Of a stretch of DNA of 64,000 bases, positions 23,218 through 35,426 are shown piece by piece. The stretch's first letter is position 1, and every line of letters begins with the position of its first letter. The position numbers and the translations under genes are program-made. The notes below the pieces were generated by a model that had not been told where the DNA came from, made no database searches, and saw nothing but the letters and a program-made list of their open reading frames with translations. Source of the stretch: Ilex aquifolium (taxonomy: Eukaryota; Streptophyta; Magnoliopsida; Aquifoliales; Aquifoliaceae); the NCBI GenBank assembly GCA_951799425.1, contig OX637399.1:14252501-14316500 (forward strand), read 5' to 3'.

Positions 23218-25549
23218 ATGTCGCTTAACCCGACACCGCGGCACCACATTTCCTTTACCGAGATAAAAGAAAATACAAGTCCAATTTCTTTCGGTTGGTT
23301 GACCCATCCGAGACCCAATATACTACCATTGGTATCCCCTTATTATCCATTTGTAACATTAGGAGGGAGGAAAACATAGCCCAAGAACTTGGCAAAAGAA
23401 AAAGAAAATAAAAAAAATTCTGAAGTTTGGTACGCGTACCGGTACGCTACGACCTCTGGACCTGGTCGTACCGGTACGCGTACCGGTACGCTACACCTTC
23501 TGGACCCTAGCGTACCGGTACGCCTGGCCCCGAATTCCTCTTTTTACCTGTTTTTCGTTTCCAAACCATTCCAAACCTCCCAAAACTCATCCAACACATG
23601 TTTAATGAGATTTTCCATATAATACATAACTTATACAAGTTCCATTACAATTAATTCCATAATTTACACATCAAAATGGAATTTATACAAAAGTTTTTAC
23701 AAAAACTCTAGCTAAGGCCACAAGCCGGCCCCCTTCATGCTTGATGCTCTCCAAGTGAGCCATCCGCCGGTGCAAACCCCACACCTGAAATGTTTCCCGT
23801 ATAGGGTGAGCCAACGCCCAGTAGAGTAAATCCTACAAGAGCTACTCTCCCCCTAAATGCTCATGCTCATGCAACATTCATTTGCAAACAACCATTTCTC
23901 ATAAGAACATGCATTCTAAGTTGGAATGCAATACTACCATGCCATGAAATGAGATGACACCCACTAATGCAATTCAACCCGAGTCCTCTCCGACTCCTAC
24001 TACACGATGCAATGTCAAAATGTTTCATTCCGTCATTTATGTTTACATCAAATGACATTTTCAAAACTAGGGTCATTCTTGGGATCGGACTTCTTTATGG
24101 ACTTAACCAATGGTCTTCCACACCCGTACACTTTATGGACTCTTATACCAACGGAGTGCACCCTCCAAATCACCGGGTCTTTCACCCGAGAGGTCGTCAT
24201 GCCTCTTCTTGCTCATCCCGACCCAATTTATCATGCAATCAAGCGGCTTAGCTAGGTCTTCGACCCAACTTTTCCCAAGCCATACCGTCAATCACCAAGT
24301 GTGGTGTTGACATCAACCATGCACACACCCATGTAATGCAATGCTTCCGTGCACATGCAATGCTATGTCCCATTGCATACCACATGATGTTCAATATGTC
24401 AAGAACAACCTATGCATAATCTCAACACGTCCATGGTAAATTTATATCCTAAGCATATAAATGCCACATTCATTTCAATGTTAATATATCAACAAACACA
24501 TTCAATCATATCAATAGCATATGACTTCACAAGTTGAACTTCACATGTTATTTCAATTAAATCAAAACAACCATTCCATTCAAGCAAGACATTTAATCAA
24601 ACACCTTCTAGGCACAATTTATAAAACACAAAGCATGCCTCAAATTTTCCCTAAGTTACATAATAAATCACATGTAACTTCATACACCAAAATCAAGCTA
24701 GAAAATAGATTAAACCATTTCTATGCTCACTTTTCCATTTCTATAACCATAAACCTATATACTAAGGTCTATCCCTATACGTAACATATCAAGCCTTGAA
24801 ACTACCAACATCTAAGGGAAGATTACACCAAAGTAGGGAGAACCCTACCTCTTGAAGCGTAATTCACCCGAATGAAGCTTCAAGAATACTTCCCGAGCCC
24901 AAGACTAGATTTCCCCAAATCTCCTCTTTTGGATCTTGTATGAAATCCCTTGCTCTTGGTGTGGTTGCGTAGCCCTCGTCGATGTGATCGACTTTAGCTC
25001 TTGGCTCGACGGAATCCGAGCGACGGAACTCCGGGAATCGACGGAGAAAGCTTGAAGATCAAGGTTTTCTCTCTTTTCTCTCTTCTCTCTCTCTTGGCCG
25101 GCCAAACAAGAACACAAGGGAAGAAAAAATCTGATTTTCTAGATATTTACCCCTATTTATAGTTTTAAATACTCGGCCCACGTCACGCCACGTGTCCCTC
25201 GCTTAATCGGGTCCGATTTCGTCCCGTAACGATTCGTTTGATCCCAGTTTAAGTTCAAATTAATTTTATTTGAACTTTAACTTAATTTTAAGGAATTTTT
25301 ATAAAACTTATTTATAGGGACGTTCGTAGGGTGAATCGCCACGCAGTCGCCTCGAACGACGTGCAAAATCTGACTATCTCGAAATTCAACGAAATTTGAC
25401 AAGGTGACTCGTTTCCGCGATACGAATCCAACAGCGAACTCCGTTTCCTCATCCGGGGTCTAGAACATGAGTATTTTAAATACGCATTATAGTGGCAAAT
25501 TACTATTTTGCCCTTTTTTGGAAAAAGTTCAAATTTCTCGGGTTTTACA
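23218..25549 (-). repeat. 3' LTR of Tekay element, end truncated
   Basis: It starts (minus) TGTAAAACCCGAG at 25549 and is nearly identical to the 5' LTR until GGATGTCGC at 23218, where the terminal segment present in the 5' LTR (32503-32575) is missing. It holds CGTACCGGTACGCGTACCGG palindromes (23431-23530). A TATA box (CTATAAATAG, complement of 25154-25163) lies about 390 bp from the LTR start. Confidence 0.85.
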
Positions 25550-25587
25550 TTCTTCCCCCCTTAAAAAGAATTTCGTCCCCGAAATTC
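25550..25587 (-). other. Tekay PPT and conserved inverted repeat
   Basis: On the minus strand the inverted repeat GAATTTCGGGGACGAAATTC (25587-25568) is followed by an AAGGGGGGAAGAA polypurine tract directly before the LTR. This pair is a hallmark of the 3' end of Tekay-like elements. A diverged copy occurs inside Y2 at 49144-49180. Confidence 0.8.
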
Positions 25588-25644
25588 ACACACACACATA
25601 CATGCAGTCTCATGCACATGCTACAGTCATGTAATAGTAAATGA

Positions 25645-26297
25645 CTATAAAAACGTACCCCTATCCTCAAACAGGAAAGGATAATTGGCACGTACGGTAT
25701 CCTCGCGCTCCCATGTCGCCTCTTCCACTCCCCGGTGCTGCCACAGCACCTTCACTAGCCTCACGGTCTTGCCTCGCAAAACCTGATCCTGGCTATCCAT
25801 GATACGCACCGGTCCCTCCTCGAAGGTCCCATCCGCATCAACAACAAGCTCGCCCCAATCCACCACATGAGTCGGATCTGGGGTGTATTTCCGGAGCATA
25901 GAGACATGGAACACCGCGTGAACACTGATAAATATGGCGGTAACGCCAACCGATAAGCAACTGTACCCACCCTCTCAAGGACCTCAAAGGGCCCGATGTA
26001 TCTCAACGACAGTTTCCCCCGCTTACCGAACCGGACCACTCCTCTTTTAGGCATAACCTTCTAGAAGACATGATCTCCCACCTCAAACTCTAGAGGTCGC
26101 CGTCGTCTATCGGCGTAGCTCTTCTGCCGGCTCTGAGCTGTGAGAAGACGCTTCCGTATCAAGTCCACCTTCTCTGAGGTGTCTCTAACCAAATCCGGAC
26201 CCGTAGCAGGTCTCTCCCCAACCTCTGTCCAACAAACTGGAGATCGACATGGCCTCCCATATAGTGCCTCATAGGGTGCCATCTGTATGCTCGCCTG
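25645..26297 (-). pseudogene. Tekay pol C-terminus: integrase tail and chromodomain
   Basis: This continues the ORF at 28187-32155 after the inserted LTR. Segments in order are QASIQMAPYEALYGRPC (integrase C-terminal part), FGKRGKLSLRYIGPFEVLER (SH3-like GPY/F-type region) and VLWQHRGVEEATWEREDTVR (chromodomain-like). Such chromodomains are thought to guide integration to marked chromatin. A TAG stop interrupts it at 26061-26063, and a single-base loss near 25925 shifts the frame. The reading ends at 25645 with FLFEDRGTFL. It is translated here only in pieces, so the copy is inactive. Confidence 0.8.
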
Positions 26298-26302
26298 ATA
26301 AC

Positions 26303-28186
26303 TGATTGGTTGGAAAACGTTGTTGTTTCCTAACCTCGTAACATCACCCTCACCCTCAATGTGTGTATGTGGCTTATAGTGATGGGGGAGTGTCACTCTC
26401 CCTCCGGATGATGCAAGAAGATAGGAAACAACAACAAAATGGATGTGAATGGAAATGTGATGAACAAAATAGATGGAATGAGATGCGGTGTGCACAAAAA
26501 TGCTCCCCAATCGAAAGGAGTCTTTTGTGGTCGTGTGTTTTACTTGGAAAATATTCCAAGGTCGTCTCCTCAGGGAAGGAAAGGGGGTTTTGTGAAAGTG
26601 ATTTTGCAAAAGTGAAAAGAAAGTGTAAAATCTTGTATTTGAGTTTTGTGTTTGGTTTGTGAATGAAAATGCAAATAAAGCAAGTGTTGGCTAATCCAAA
26701 GGGTTCATTCCAATGGGAATACCAAATCAACTCAAAGCCTTCTTCCGATTGAGCATGAATGAACGATTGATTCGGGGGAAGCTAGGGACGAGATTGGTGA
26801 GTATCTAAGCATAAACCGTGACTAGGCCTACGGAGTATCAAAGGCTCACCAACTCATCCACTCTCAACCCCGTCAAACCGAACCATTTGACTCTAAAGGG
26901 AGGAATGAAGAAGAGTTGAAAATAGTATTCCCAAGAGGAATTTTCCCTTGGATTAACCAACTTAAATCCTAGCTAATCATACATAAAAATGAAAGACAAG
27001 CATAATGTAAAGATATATAATGAAGACATGAAGCATGAAAATTAACTTACAACAAGAAATCTAAAGCTATGAAGAGAAATATTCAAAACCCATTTTAAGC
27101 TAAAAATGAAGAACATGAAAGCATAACAATGGTGAAATGAAGAACATGTAAGTAAACTTGCAATAGACTTGAAAGGAATGAGATTAAAGACAATAAATGA
27201 AGCTTACAAGGTTCTTACATTAAACTACAAGTGAAAGAGTAGAAGAAAAATGCAAAAACGTCACTTTGAGCACTATTCATCATCTTCCCCCTTGGAGCTT
27301 TCTATCTCTACTCCTAAGCTTAGGTAGCCAACTCCTCTCAATGTGTGTTGAATGTTGAATGTATATTGGAGAGTGAGAGCCTTGAATTTCGTCCATGGAG
27401 GGTCCCCCTAGGTGTGTGCAGGTCTTCCCCCAAGAGAGGGCTGAGTTGATGGGTCTTGACAGGCTAGCCTACAACCCCATATGGCAGTCCACTTCTCTCT
27501 CCTCTTCATTCAATGCCAAGCCTCCAAAGTCTTCCATAAGGTGTAAGAGAGACATGGTTGTGTAAGGAAATGTTGGGGGAAACGTGGGAGAATCGATGGT
27601 GGGACCCCCAAGCAAGTGGGGCTGAGTTGCAGGAGCATCGGGGCTGCTTCAGGAGAGCGTACCGGTACGCGTACCGGTACCCCGAACACCAGAAACTTCG
27701 GCGTACCGGTACGCGTACCGGTACACTCTTTTCTGCTCTGGACCACTTTTGGTAGAATCGGAATAAATTTTGATCCAACCGTTGGATTGCGCTGAAATTT
27801 TGACACGAAAAATAAGACACCCAGATCTACAACTTTCATGTTTTGCACTTTGTCAAATTCTGAGTAGATCATGGTCAAAATGGAGGAACTCCGAGGCAGT
27901 ACTTCCAAACGATGTGGCTGCCGATGCCCTTGTTCCCAAGCACCAATGCCTTCTTGATTTCTTCACTTTTAAGCCTCCAATTCTTCATGTATTGTGTCCA
28001 TGCCTTCACCACACATCCAACATAGTTGCAATGTCCTAAAATACATGATTTAAGCAATAAAAACTTGCAACATCAAAATATCAACATTATAGTTCAAAAC
28101 GGCTAACTTCTAAGCACTTATATGCAAAAGTTGAGTTGAAATGCTTGCAATGAGGCCATGAAATATGCAAAATTACGCACTCATCA
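26303..28186 (-). mobile_element. Solo LTR of family X inside Tekay integrase
   Basis: Minus-strand LTR from TGATGAGTGC (28186) to CCAACCAATCA (26303), 1884 bp, flanked by the perfect duplication ATAAC (26298-26302 and 28187-28191). It contains GTACCGGTACGCGTACCGG palindromes (27658-27725). Its first three bases, TGA, provide the stop codon that ends the upstream gag-pol frame. Confidence 0.95.
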
Positions 28187-31100
28187 ATAACTATTGTTAT
28201 AGGCGAACTCCACCAAGGGTAAATGATCTTCCCAGCTACCCTTGAGATCTAGGACACATGCCCGCAGCATGTCCTCTAAGGTCTGGATGGTCCTCTCTGA
28301 CTGACCATCCGTCTGGGGGTGAAAAGCAGTGCTCATCATCAGCTGTGTCCCCATGGCTCGTTGGAAACTCTCCCAAAAATGAGCCGTAAACCTGGGATCC
28401 CGATCCGATACTATAGACACGGGTACCCCATGCAACCGGACAATCTCCCGTATATATAACCTGCAGAATTCCTCCAGTGTGAAGGTCATCCGCACAGCCA
28501 AAAAGTGTGCCGACTTCGTAAGCCGGTCCACTACCACCCATACCGCGTCATGTCCCCGCGATGTCCGTGGCAAGTGAGTCACAAAATCCATCGTGATATG
28601 TTCCCACTTCCACTCAGCTACCTCCAATGGCTGGAGTAACCCTGCTGGTCTCTGGTGTTCAGCCTTTACTTGCTGACAAGTGAGACATCTACTAACAAAT
28701 TCGCCAACCTGTCGCTTCATCCCATTCCAATAATATTGGCGACGAAGATCATTATACATCTTCGTGCCCCCTGGATGAACCGCGAAACGGGAGCAATGAA
28801 ACTCCCTAAGGATTTCCTCTCTCAGATCCGCCAACTGAGGAACCACAACCCTTCCTCGATACCGAAGACTACCATCCGAGTGAATGGCCCAGCCCTCGTC
28901 ACCTGTATCTGCCTGTACACGGTCCCGGATGGACAATAGCTCAGTGTCCTGACTCTGGGACTCAACAACCCTGCTCAGTAGGGAAGGTGTAGCCACCAAA
29001 CTTCCCAAAGTACCCTGAGTCTGTCCCATATAACATAGCCCGAACTGTCCCACAGTCTCGAGCATCTGCCACTCTCGGGAAGCCACACTAGCCAAGACTC
29101 CCCGTGACTTCCGACTGAGTGCGTCAGTTACCACATTTGCCTTACCGGGATGGTAATGCAAAGTGAAGTCATAGTCCTCCAAAAACTCCATCCACCTGCG
29201 TTGCCTCATATTGAGGTCCCGCTGTGTAAAAATGTACTTCAGACTTTTATGGTCTGAAAACACCTCAAACTGCTCACCGTATAAGTAGTGGCGCCAAGCC
29301 TTCAAGGAAAAGACAATGGCTGCCAACTCCATGTCATGTGTAGGGTAACTCTGCTCGTGGTTCTTTAACTGCCGAGAACCATAAGCTACCACTCTCCCGG
29401 ACTGCATCAAGACGCATCCAAGTCCGTCCTTAGAGGCATCACAATACACTGTGTACCTCTGTCCCCTTTCTGGGACGATCAGTATAGGAGCTGAAGTAAG
29501 CCTCCTCTTCAACTCTTGGAATGCCTTCTCGCAAGAATCATTCCACTCAAACTTAACCTCTTTCCGGGTCAACCTAGTCATAGGTGAAGCTAGTCGGGAG
29601 AAGTCCTCAATGAACCTCCTGTAATACCCCGCCAATCCCAAGAAACTACGTATCTCGAAGACTGACTTCGGCCTCTCCCAATTCGTGACTGACTCAACCT
29701 TCTCCGGGTCTACGGATACACCCGAAGCCGACACCACATGTCCCAAAAATTTCACCTCAATAAGCCAAAATTCACACTTGCTAAACTTGGCATACAATTG
29801 GTGGTCTCTCAAGATCTGAAGAACGACCCTCAAGTGACCCTCATGCTCCTCCTCAGACTTGGAGTAGATCAAGATGTCGTCAACAAAGACTACAACAAAT
29901 TGATCAAGGTAGGGTTGAAACACCCTATGCATGAGATCCATGAATGCCGTTGGAGCGTTCGTCAATCCGAATGGCATCACTGTGAACTCGAAATGCCCAT
30001 ATCGCGTCCGAAATGCCGTCTTAGGGATATCTGTCTCCCTAACTCTCAACTGATGGTAACCGGTGCGGAGATCTATCTTGGAGTAGACCCGCGCCCCTCT
30101 CAGCTGATCAAACAAGTCATCAATCCTCGGCAAAGGGTACTTATTCTTGATAGTAACCCTATTCAACTGCCGGTAGTCTATACATAGTCGAAGGGTTTTG
30201 TCCTTCTTCTTTGCAAATAACACCGGAGCGCCCCAAGGTGAGGTACTCGGTCTAATGAAACCCCGGTCCAACAATTCCTGCAATTGGACCTTGAGTTCTT
30301 GCAACTCAGCAGGCGTCATCCTATGTGGAGTCATAGAAATGGGTGATGTACCAGGATGCAACTCTATAGTGAAATCTACATCCCTATGTGGAGGTAATCC
30401 CGGAAGTTCATCCGGAAAAACATCCTCATAATCACACACAACCCGAGGTAGACCAAACTCCTGTCTCGCCTCGTCCTCCAGGGTAAGGCTTGCTAGCCAA
30501 CCCATCAACTGTCCGTGCCATCTAGAATCGTACACGGCTTGAGGAAAAGCATCGTGCTTATCCCCCTGAAACATGAAACAAACCCCATCCGGCGTGTAAG
30601 CAGTAACCCGCTTCCGGTCACAATCAATGACGACTCGGTGTGCCGCCAACCAATCCATTCCCAGGATTACATCGAACTCTGACATGTCCATGACCCGAAG
30701 GTCCACGGTGAGTAGAATCCCTGAGATCTCTAGCTCACAACCCCGACATATCTGATCAATTCTCACCCTAGCTCCCAAGGGAGAACTCACATGCAATGGT
30801 TCTTCTAAGGTCTCAACCTCTAAACCCAAGTCTTTCACACAAGATGCAGAAGTGAATGAATGCGATGCACCAGAGTCAAATAATACTCTTGCCGATAAAT
30901 GAGAGAGTAGAAATGTACCCTGTATCACCGACTGATCTGCCGGCTCAGTCTGTGGCATAATGGCGTAGACACGCCCCTGGGTCCCTGAAGTCCCGGCCTG
31001 TGAACCCTGGCCTCGCCCTCTACCCATGCCTTGGCCCATCTGGCCAGCTTGCGGTGTTCCCGCACGTGAAGTTGTAGGGCCTTGTGCAGCACCCTGTGAT

Positions 31101-32155
31101 TGGTACTGGCTCCTTTGACCCATGGAGGGGTAAGGAGGAACAAACTGTGTCTGCGGCTGTCCCACAGAAGACTGGGATTGGGATGTCCCATAGCTCTGGG
31201 ATCCCTGCAGTCGAGGACACTCCTTCTTTATGTGACCCGGCTGGTGACAAAAATAACAAGTCTTCTGACCTGTCTGGAAGGCGGTCCTGAAGTTTCCCCC
31301 GTCTTGGGAGAATCGACCCTGGCCTTGGCCTTGATAGCCGCGGCTCTGCCCTTGAACTCCCTGCGGAACATAAGTCCTTTGTTTCTTTCCCGCACCAGAA
31401 GAAAAGGATTGACCCTCCTTCTTTTTGTCCTTAACACCCGCTTCCCGGATGTTGCGCGCATCCTCCACCTCCCTCTCGATAGCCATTGCAGTCTTGACCA
31501 TCGAATCGAGGTCTTGCAGGAGAAGTCCCACAATCTTGCCTCGAATGGACAACTTCAAGCCATCCTCAAACTTACGTACTTTGGCCATGTCAGTGGCCAC
31601 ATAATCGTCGGCGAAACGGGCTAATTCAGTGAACTTAGCCACATATTCCATCACCGTCATCGCTCCCTGTCTCAAGTCTAAGAACTCACGGGCCTTTGCA
31701 TGTCGAGCAGTTGCTGGGAAATACTTTCCCATATAGAGCTCTCGGAACTCTGCCCAAGTCATGGCCTCCAAATTTCTGGAGTCCTTCACCCAATCCCACC
31801 ATAGCTGGGACTCTCCCTCCAGCTGAAAAGTTGCCAGAGTTATCTTGGTGGCATCGGAAGTGATCTCCATAGCCCTCAAGATCTTCTCCACTTGCCGAAT
31901 CCAACGATCGGCTACCATTGGATCCGCCCCTCCCAGAAAAACCGGAGGATGATGGGCTTTGAACTTCTGGAGGTTACTCGAGCCTCCTTGTCCCATGTTT
32001 GCACCTGTCTGTGCAATGGTAGCGGCCGTAGCACTAGCCTGTGCAATAGTCGCCGCCGCCTCACCAATAGCCTCTGCAAAGGCTTGGTGATCAAAGGCCG
32101 GAGGTGGTTGGTTATTCCACCTACCGCCTCGGCGTCCACGCCCTCTATATGCCAT
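28184..32155 (-). pseudogene. Tekay gag-pol polyprotein, truncated by LTR insertion
   Basis: One open frame of 1323 codons encodes gag and most of pol. It has a CCHC zinc knuckle ([14 protein letters not shown], residues 300-313), a protease motif (DSGAS, 427-431), RT with FVDD (757-760), and RNase H with acidic residues near 906, 943, 968 and 1011. The integrase has H1120/H1127 and C1157/C1160, then D1190, D1251 and E1287 (D-x35-E). Gag and pol share one frame, as usual for Tekay. The frame ends after AYNNSY because an X solo LTR inserted there. The rest lies at 25645-26297. All visible catalytic residues are intact, so damage is recent. Confidence 0.9.
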
Positions 32156-32486
32156 CTACATAAGTCAAATAGCAATATAGTCTTACAAGGCATCCCAAAA
32201 ATAGAAATCAACACTCTAACATAAAGAGTTTCCGAATCGTCTCACTAGGGAAGCATATTCCTCTCCTCAGTAGACATTTATACCATGAACCCTCCCGTTC
32301 ATTTGTTTTCCCACTCCCAAGGTTATGTTTCCTAACCCTAGTGTGTTTATTTCCATATACATTCCACAATGCATATTATCCACATAGCACATAACATGTA
32401 GCATTTAAACACATAAGATGAAATGCACAATGCATGCAATGGTCTAGACCCAATGCCCATCAAGCCCTAAGTAATTCGTATACCTA

Positions 32487-32499
32487 GGCTCTGATACCA
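32487..32499 (-). other. Primer binding site, initiator tRNA-Met (Tekay)
   Basis: On the minus strand TGGTATCAGAGCC lies three bases after the 5' LTR end (GTCACA, 32503) and matches the initiator tRNA-Met complement without mismatch. Confidence 0.9.
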
Positions 32500-32502
32500 A
32501 GC

Positions 32503-34915
32503 TGTGACGCCCCAAAATCCGGGGGTCCTGTATTAACCGTTGACAACCCGTCAACCCGCGGAAATACCCGTGGATGTCGCTTAACCCGACACCGCGGCAC
32601 CATTTCCTTTACCGAGATAAAAGAAAATACAAGTCCAATTTCTTTCGGTTGGTCGACCCATCCGAGACCCAATATACTACCATTGGTATCCCCTTATTAT
32701 CCATTTGTAACATTAGGAGGGAGGAAAACATAGCCCAAGAACTTGGCAAAAGAAAAAGAAAATAAAAAAAATTCTGAAGTTTGGTGAGCATACCGGTACG
32801 CTACGACCTCTGGACCTGGTCGTACCGGTACGCGTACCGGTACGCTACACCTTCTGGACCCTAGCGTACCGGTACGCGTACTAGTACGCCTGGCCCCGAA
32901 TTCCTCTTTTTACCTGTTTTTCGTTTCCAAGCCATTCCAAACCTCCCAAAACTCATCCAACACATGTTTAATGAGATTTTCCATATAATACATAACTTAT
33001 ACAAGTTCCATTACAATTAATTCCATAATTTACACATCAAAATGGAATTTATACAAAAGTTTTTACAAAAACTCTAGCTAAGGCCACAAGTCGGCCCCCT
33101 TCATGCTTGATGCTCTCCAAGTGAGCCATCCGCCGGTGCAAACCCCACACCTGAAATGTTTCCCGTATAGGGTGAGCCAACGCCCAGTAGAGTAAATCCT
33201 ACAAGAGCTACGCTCCCCCTAAATGCTCATGCTCATGCAAAATTCATTTGCAAACAACCATTTCTCATAAGAACATGCATTCTAAGTTGGAATGCAATAC
33301 TACCATGCCATGAAATGAGATGACACCCACTCATGCAATTCAACCCGAGTCCTCTCCGACTCCTACTACACGATGCAATGTCAAAGTGTTTCATTCCGTC
33401 ATTTATGTTTACATCAAATGACATTTTCAAAACTAGGGTCATTCTTGGGATCGGACTTCTTTATGGACTTAACCAATGGTCTTCCATACCCGTACACTTT
33501 ATGGACTCTTATACCAACGGAGTGCACCCTCCAAATCACCGGGTCTTTCACCCGAGAGGTCGTCATGCCTCTTCTTGCTCATCCCGACCCAATTTATCAT
33601 GCAATCAAGCGGCTTAGCTAGGTCTTCGACCCAACTTTTCCCAAGCCATACCGTCAATCACCAAGTGTGGTGTTGACATCAACCATGCACACACCCATGT
33701 AATGCAATGCTTCCGTGCACATGCAATGCTATGTCCCATTGCATACCACATGATGTTCAATATGTCAAGAACAACCCATTCATAATCTCAACACGTCCAT
33801 GGTAAATTTATATCCTAAGCATATAAATGCCACATTCATTTCAATGTTAATATATCAACAAACACATTCAATCATATCAATAGCATATGACTTCACAAGT
33901 TGAACTTCACATGTTATTTCAATTAAATCAAAACAACCATTCCATTCAAGCAAGGCATTTAATCATACACCTTCTAGGCACAATTTATAAAACACAAAGC
34001 ATGCCTCAAATTTTCCCTAAGTTACATAATAAATCACATGTAACTTCATACACCAAAATCAAGCTAGAAAATGATTAAACCATTTCTATGCTCACTTTTC
34101 CATTTCTATAACCATAAACCTATATACTAAGGTCTATCCCTATACATAACATATCAAGCCTTGAAACTACCAACATCTAAGGGAAGATTACACCAAAGTA
34201 GGGAGAACCCTACCTCTTGAAGCGTAATTCACCCGAATGAAGCTTCAAGAATACTTCCCGAGCCCAAGACTAGATTTCCCCCAAATCTCCTCTTTTGGAT
34301 CTTCGGTGAAATCCCTTGCTCTTGGTGTGGTTGCGTAGCCCTCGTCGATGTGATCGACTTTAGCTCTTGGCTCGACGGAATCCGAGCGACGGAACTCCGG
34401 GAATCGACGGAGAAAGCTTGAAGATCAAGGTTTTCTCTCTTTTCTCTCTTCTCTCTCTCTTGGCCGGCCAAACAAGAACACAAGGGAAGAAAAATTCTGA
34501 TTTTCTAGATATTTACCCCTATTTATAGTTTTAAATACTCGGCCCACGTCACGCCACGTGTCCCTCGCTTAATCGGGTCCGATTTCGTCCCGTAACGATT
34601 CGTTTGATCCCAGTTTAAATTCAAATTAATTTTATTTGAACTTTAACTTAATTTTAAGGAATTTTTATAAAACTTATTTATAGGGACGTTCGTAGGGTGA
34701 ATCGCCACGCAGTCGCCTCGAACGACGTGCAAAATCCGACTATCTCGAAATTCGACGAAATTTGACAAGGTGACTCGTTTCCGCGATACGAATCCAACAG
34801 CGAACTCCGTTTCCTCATCCGGGGTCTAGAACATGAGTATTTTAAATACGCATTATAGTGGCAAATTACTATTTTGCCCTTTTTTGGAAAAAGTTCAAAT
34901 TTCCCGGGTTTTACA
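32503..34915 (-). repeat. 5' LTR of Tekay element
   Basis: Complete LTR of 2413 bp, TGTAAAACCCGGG (34915) to GGCGTCACA (32503). A TATA box (ACTATAAATAGGGG, complement of 34517-34530) lies about 390 bp in, so transcription would start in the first fifth. The CGTACCGGTACGCGTACCGG palindromes (32786-32888) are downstream, in the transcribed part. One more palindrome copy is present here than in the 3' LTR (a 12-bp indel). Confidence 0.9.
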
Positions 34916-35426
34916 CGTACCCCGAACTCCAGAGGCAGAACTGTACCGGTACTGTGTATCGGTACTGTTTCTGCTGCAGACCAGTTTTCGTAGAATCCTC
35001 ATAACTTTTGATCCAACTGTCCGATTGAGCTGAAATTTTGACAAAATACAGAAGACATCCAGATCTAAAACTGTCATGTTTTGCACTTTTTTCAGATTCG
35101 AAGCGGATCATGGTCACAAAGGAGTAAAACTGAGGTACTACTACAAAATGGTGTGGGTGCTGATGCCTATGTTACCAAACACCAATACCTCCTTGATTTC
35201 TTTTACTTTTAAGCCTACAAATCCTCATGTAATGGTTCCATCTCTTCACCACACATCCACACATAGTTGCAAGGTTCTAAAATCGATCATTTATGCTATA
35301 ATTACCTGCAACATCGAAAATTCAACATTATTGACAACTTTGGCTAACTCTAAGTACTTAAATCCAAATGTTGAGTTAAAATGCATGTAATGAGGCCTTC
35401 AAATATGCAATATTATGTGCTCATCA
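34916..35426 (-). repeat. Family X LTR, 5' portion (minus strand)
   Basis: The minus-strand LTR start TGATGAGCACATAATATTGC is at 35426. The segment matches 6241-6740 of the plus-strand X solo LTR and includes decayed palindromes (34940-34966). Together with 21926-23217 it makes one X LTR of about 1.8 kb, split by the Tekay element. Confidence 0.8.

Larger units (their letters stand above)
23218..34915 (-). mobile_element. Tekay/Del-type chromovirus, nearly complete
   Basis: The element reads on the minus strand: 5' LTR (34915-32503), PBS, gag-pol (32155-25645, interrupted by an X solo LTR), PPT, and 3' LTR (25549-23218). The LTRs differ by about 25 substitutions over 2.3 kb by eye, near 1.1%, plus a few indels. 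The 3' LTR lacks its last 73 or so bp. It sits inside a family X LTR. One stop, one frameshift and the solo LTR insertion inactivate pol. Confidence 0.9.
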
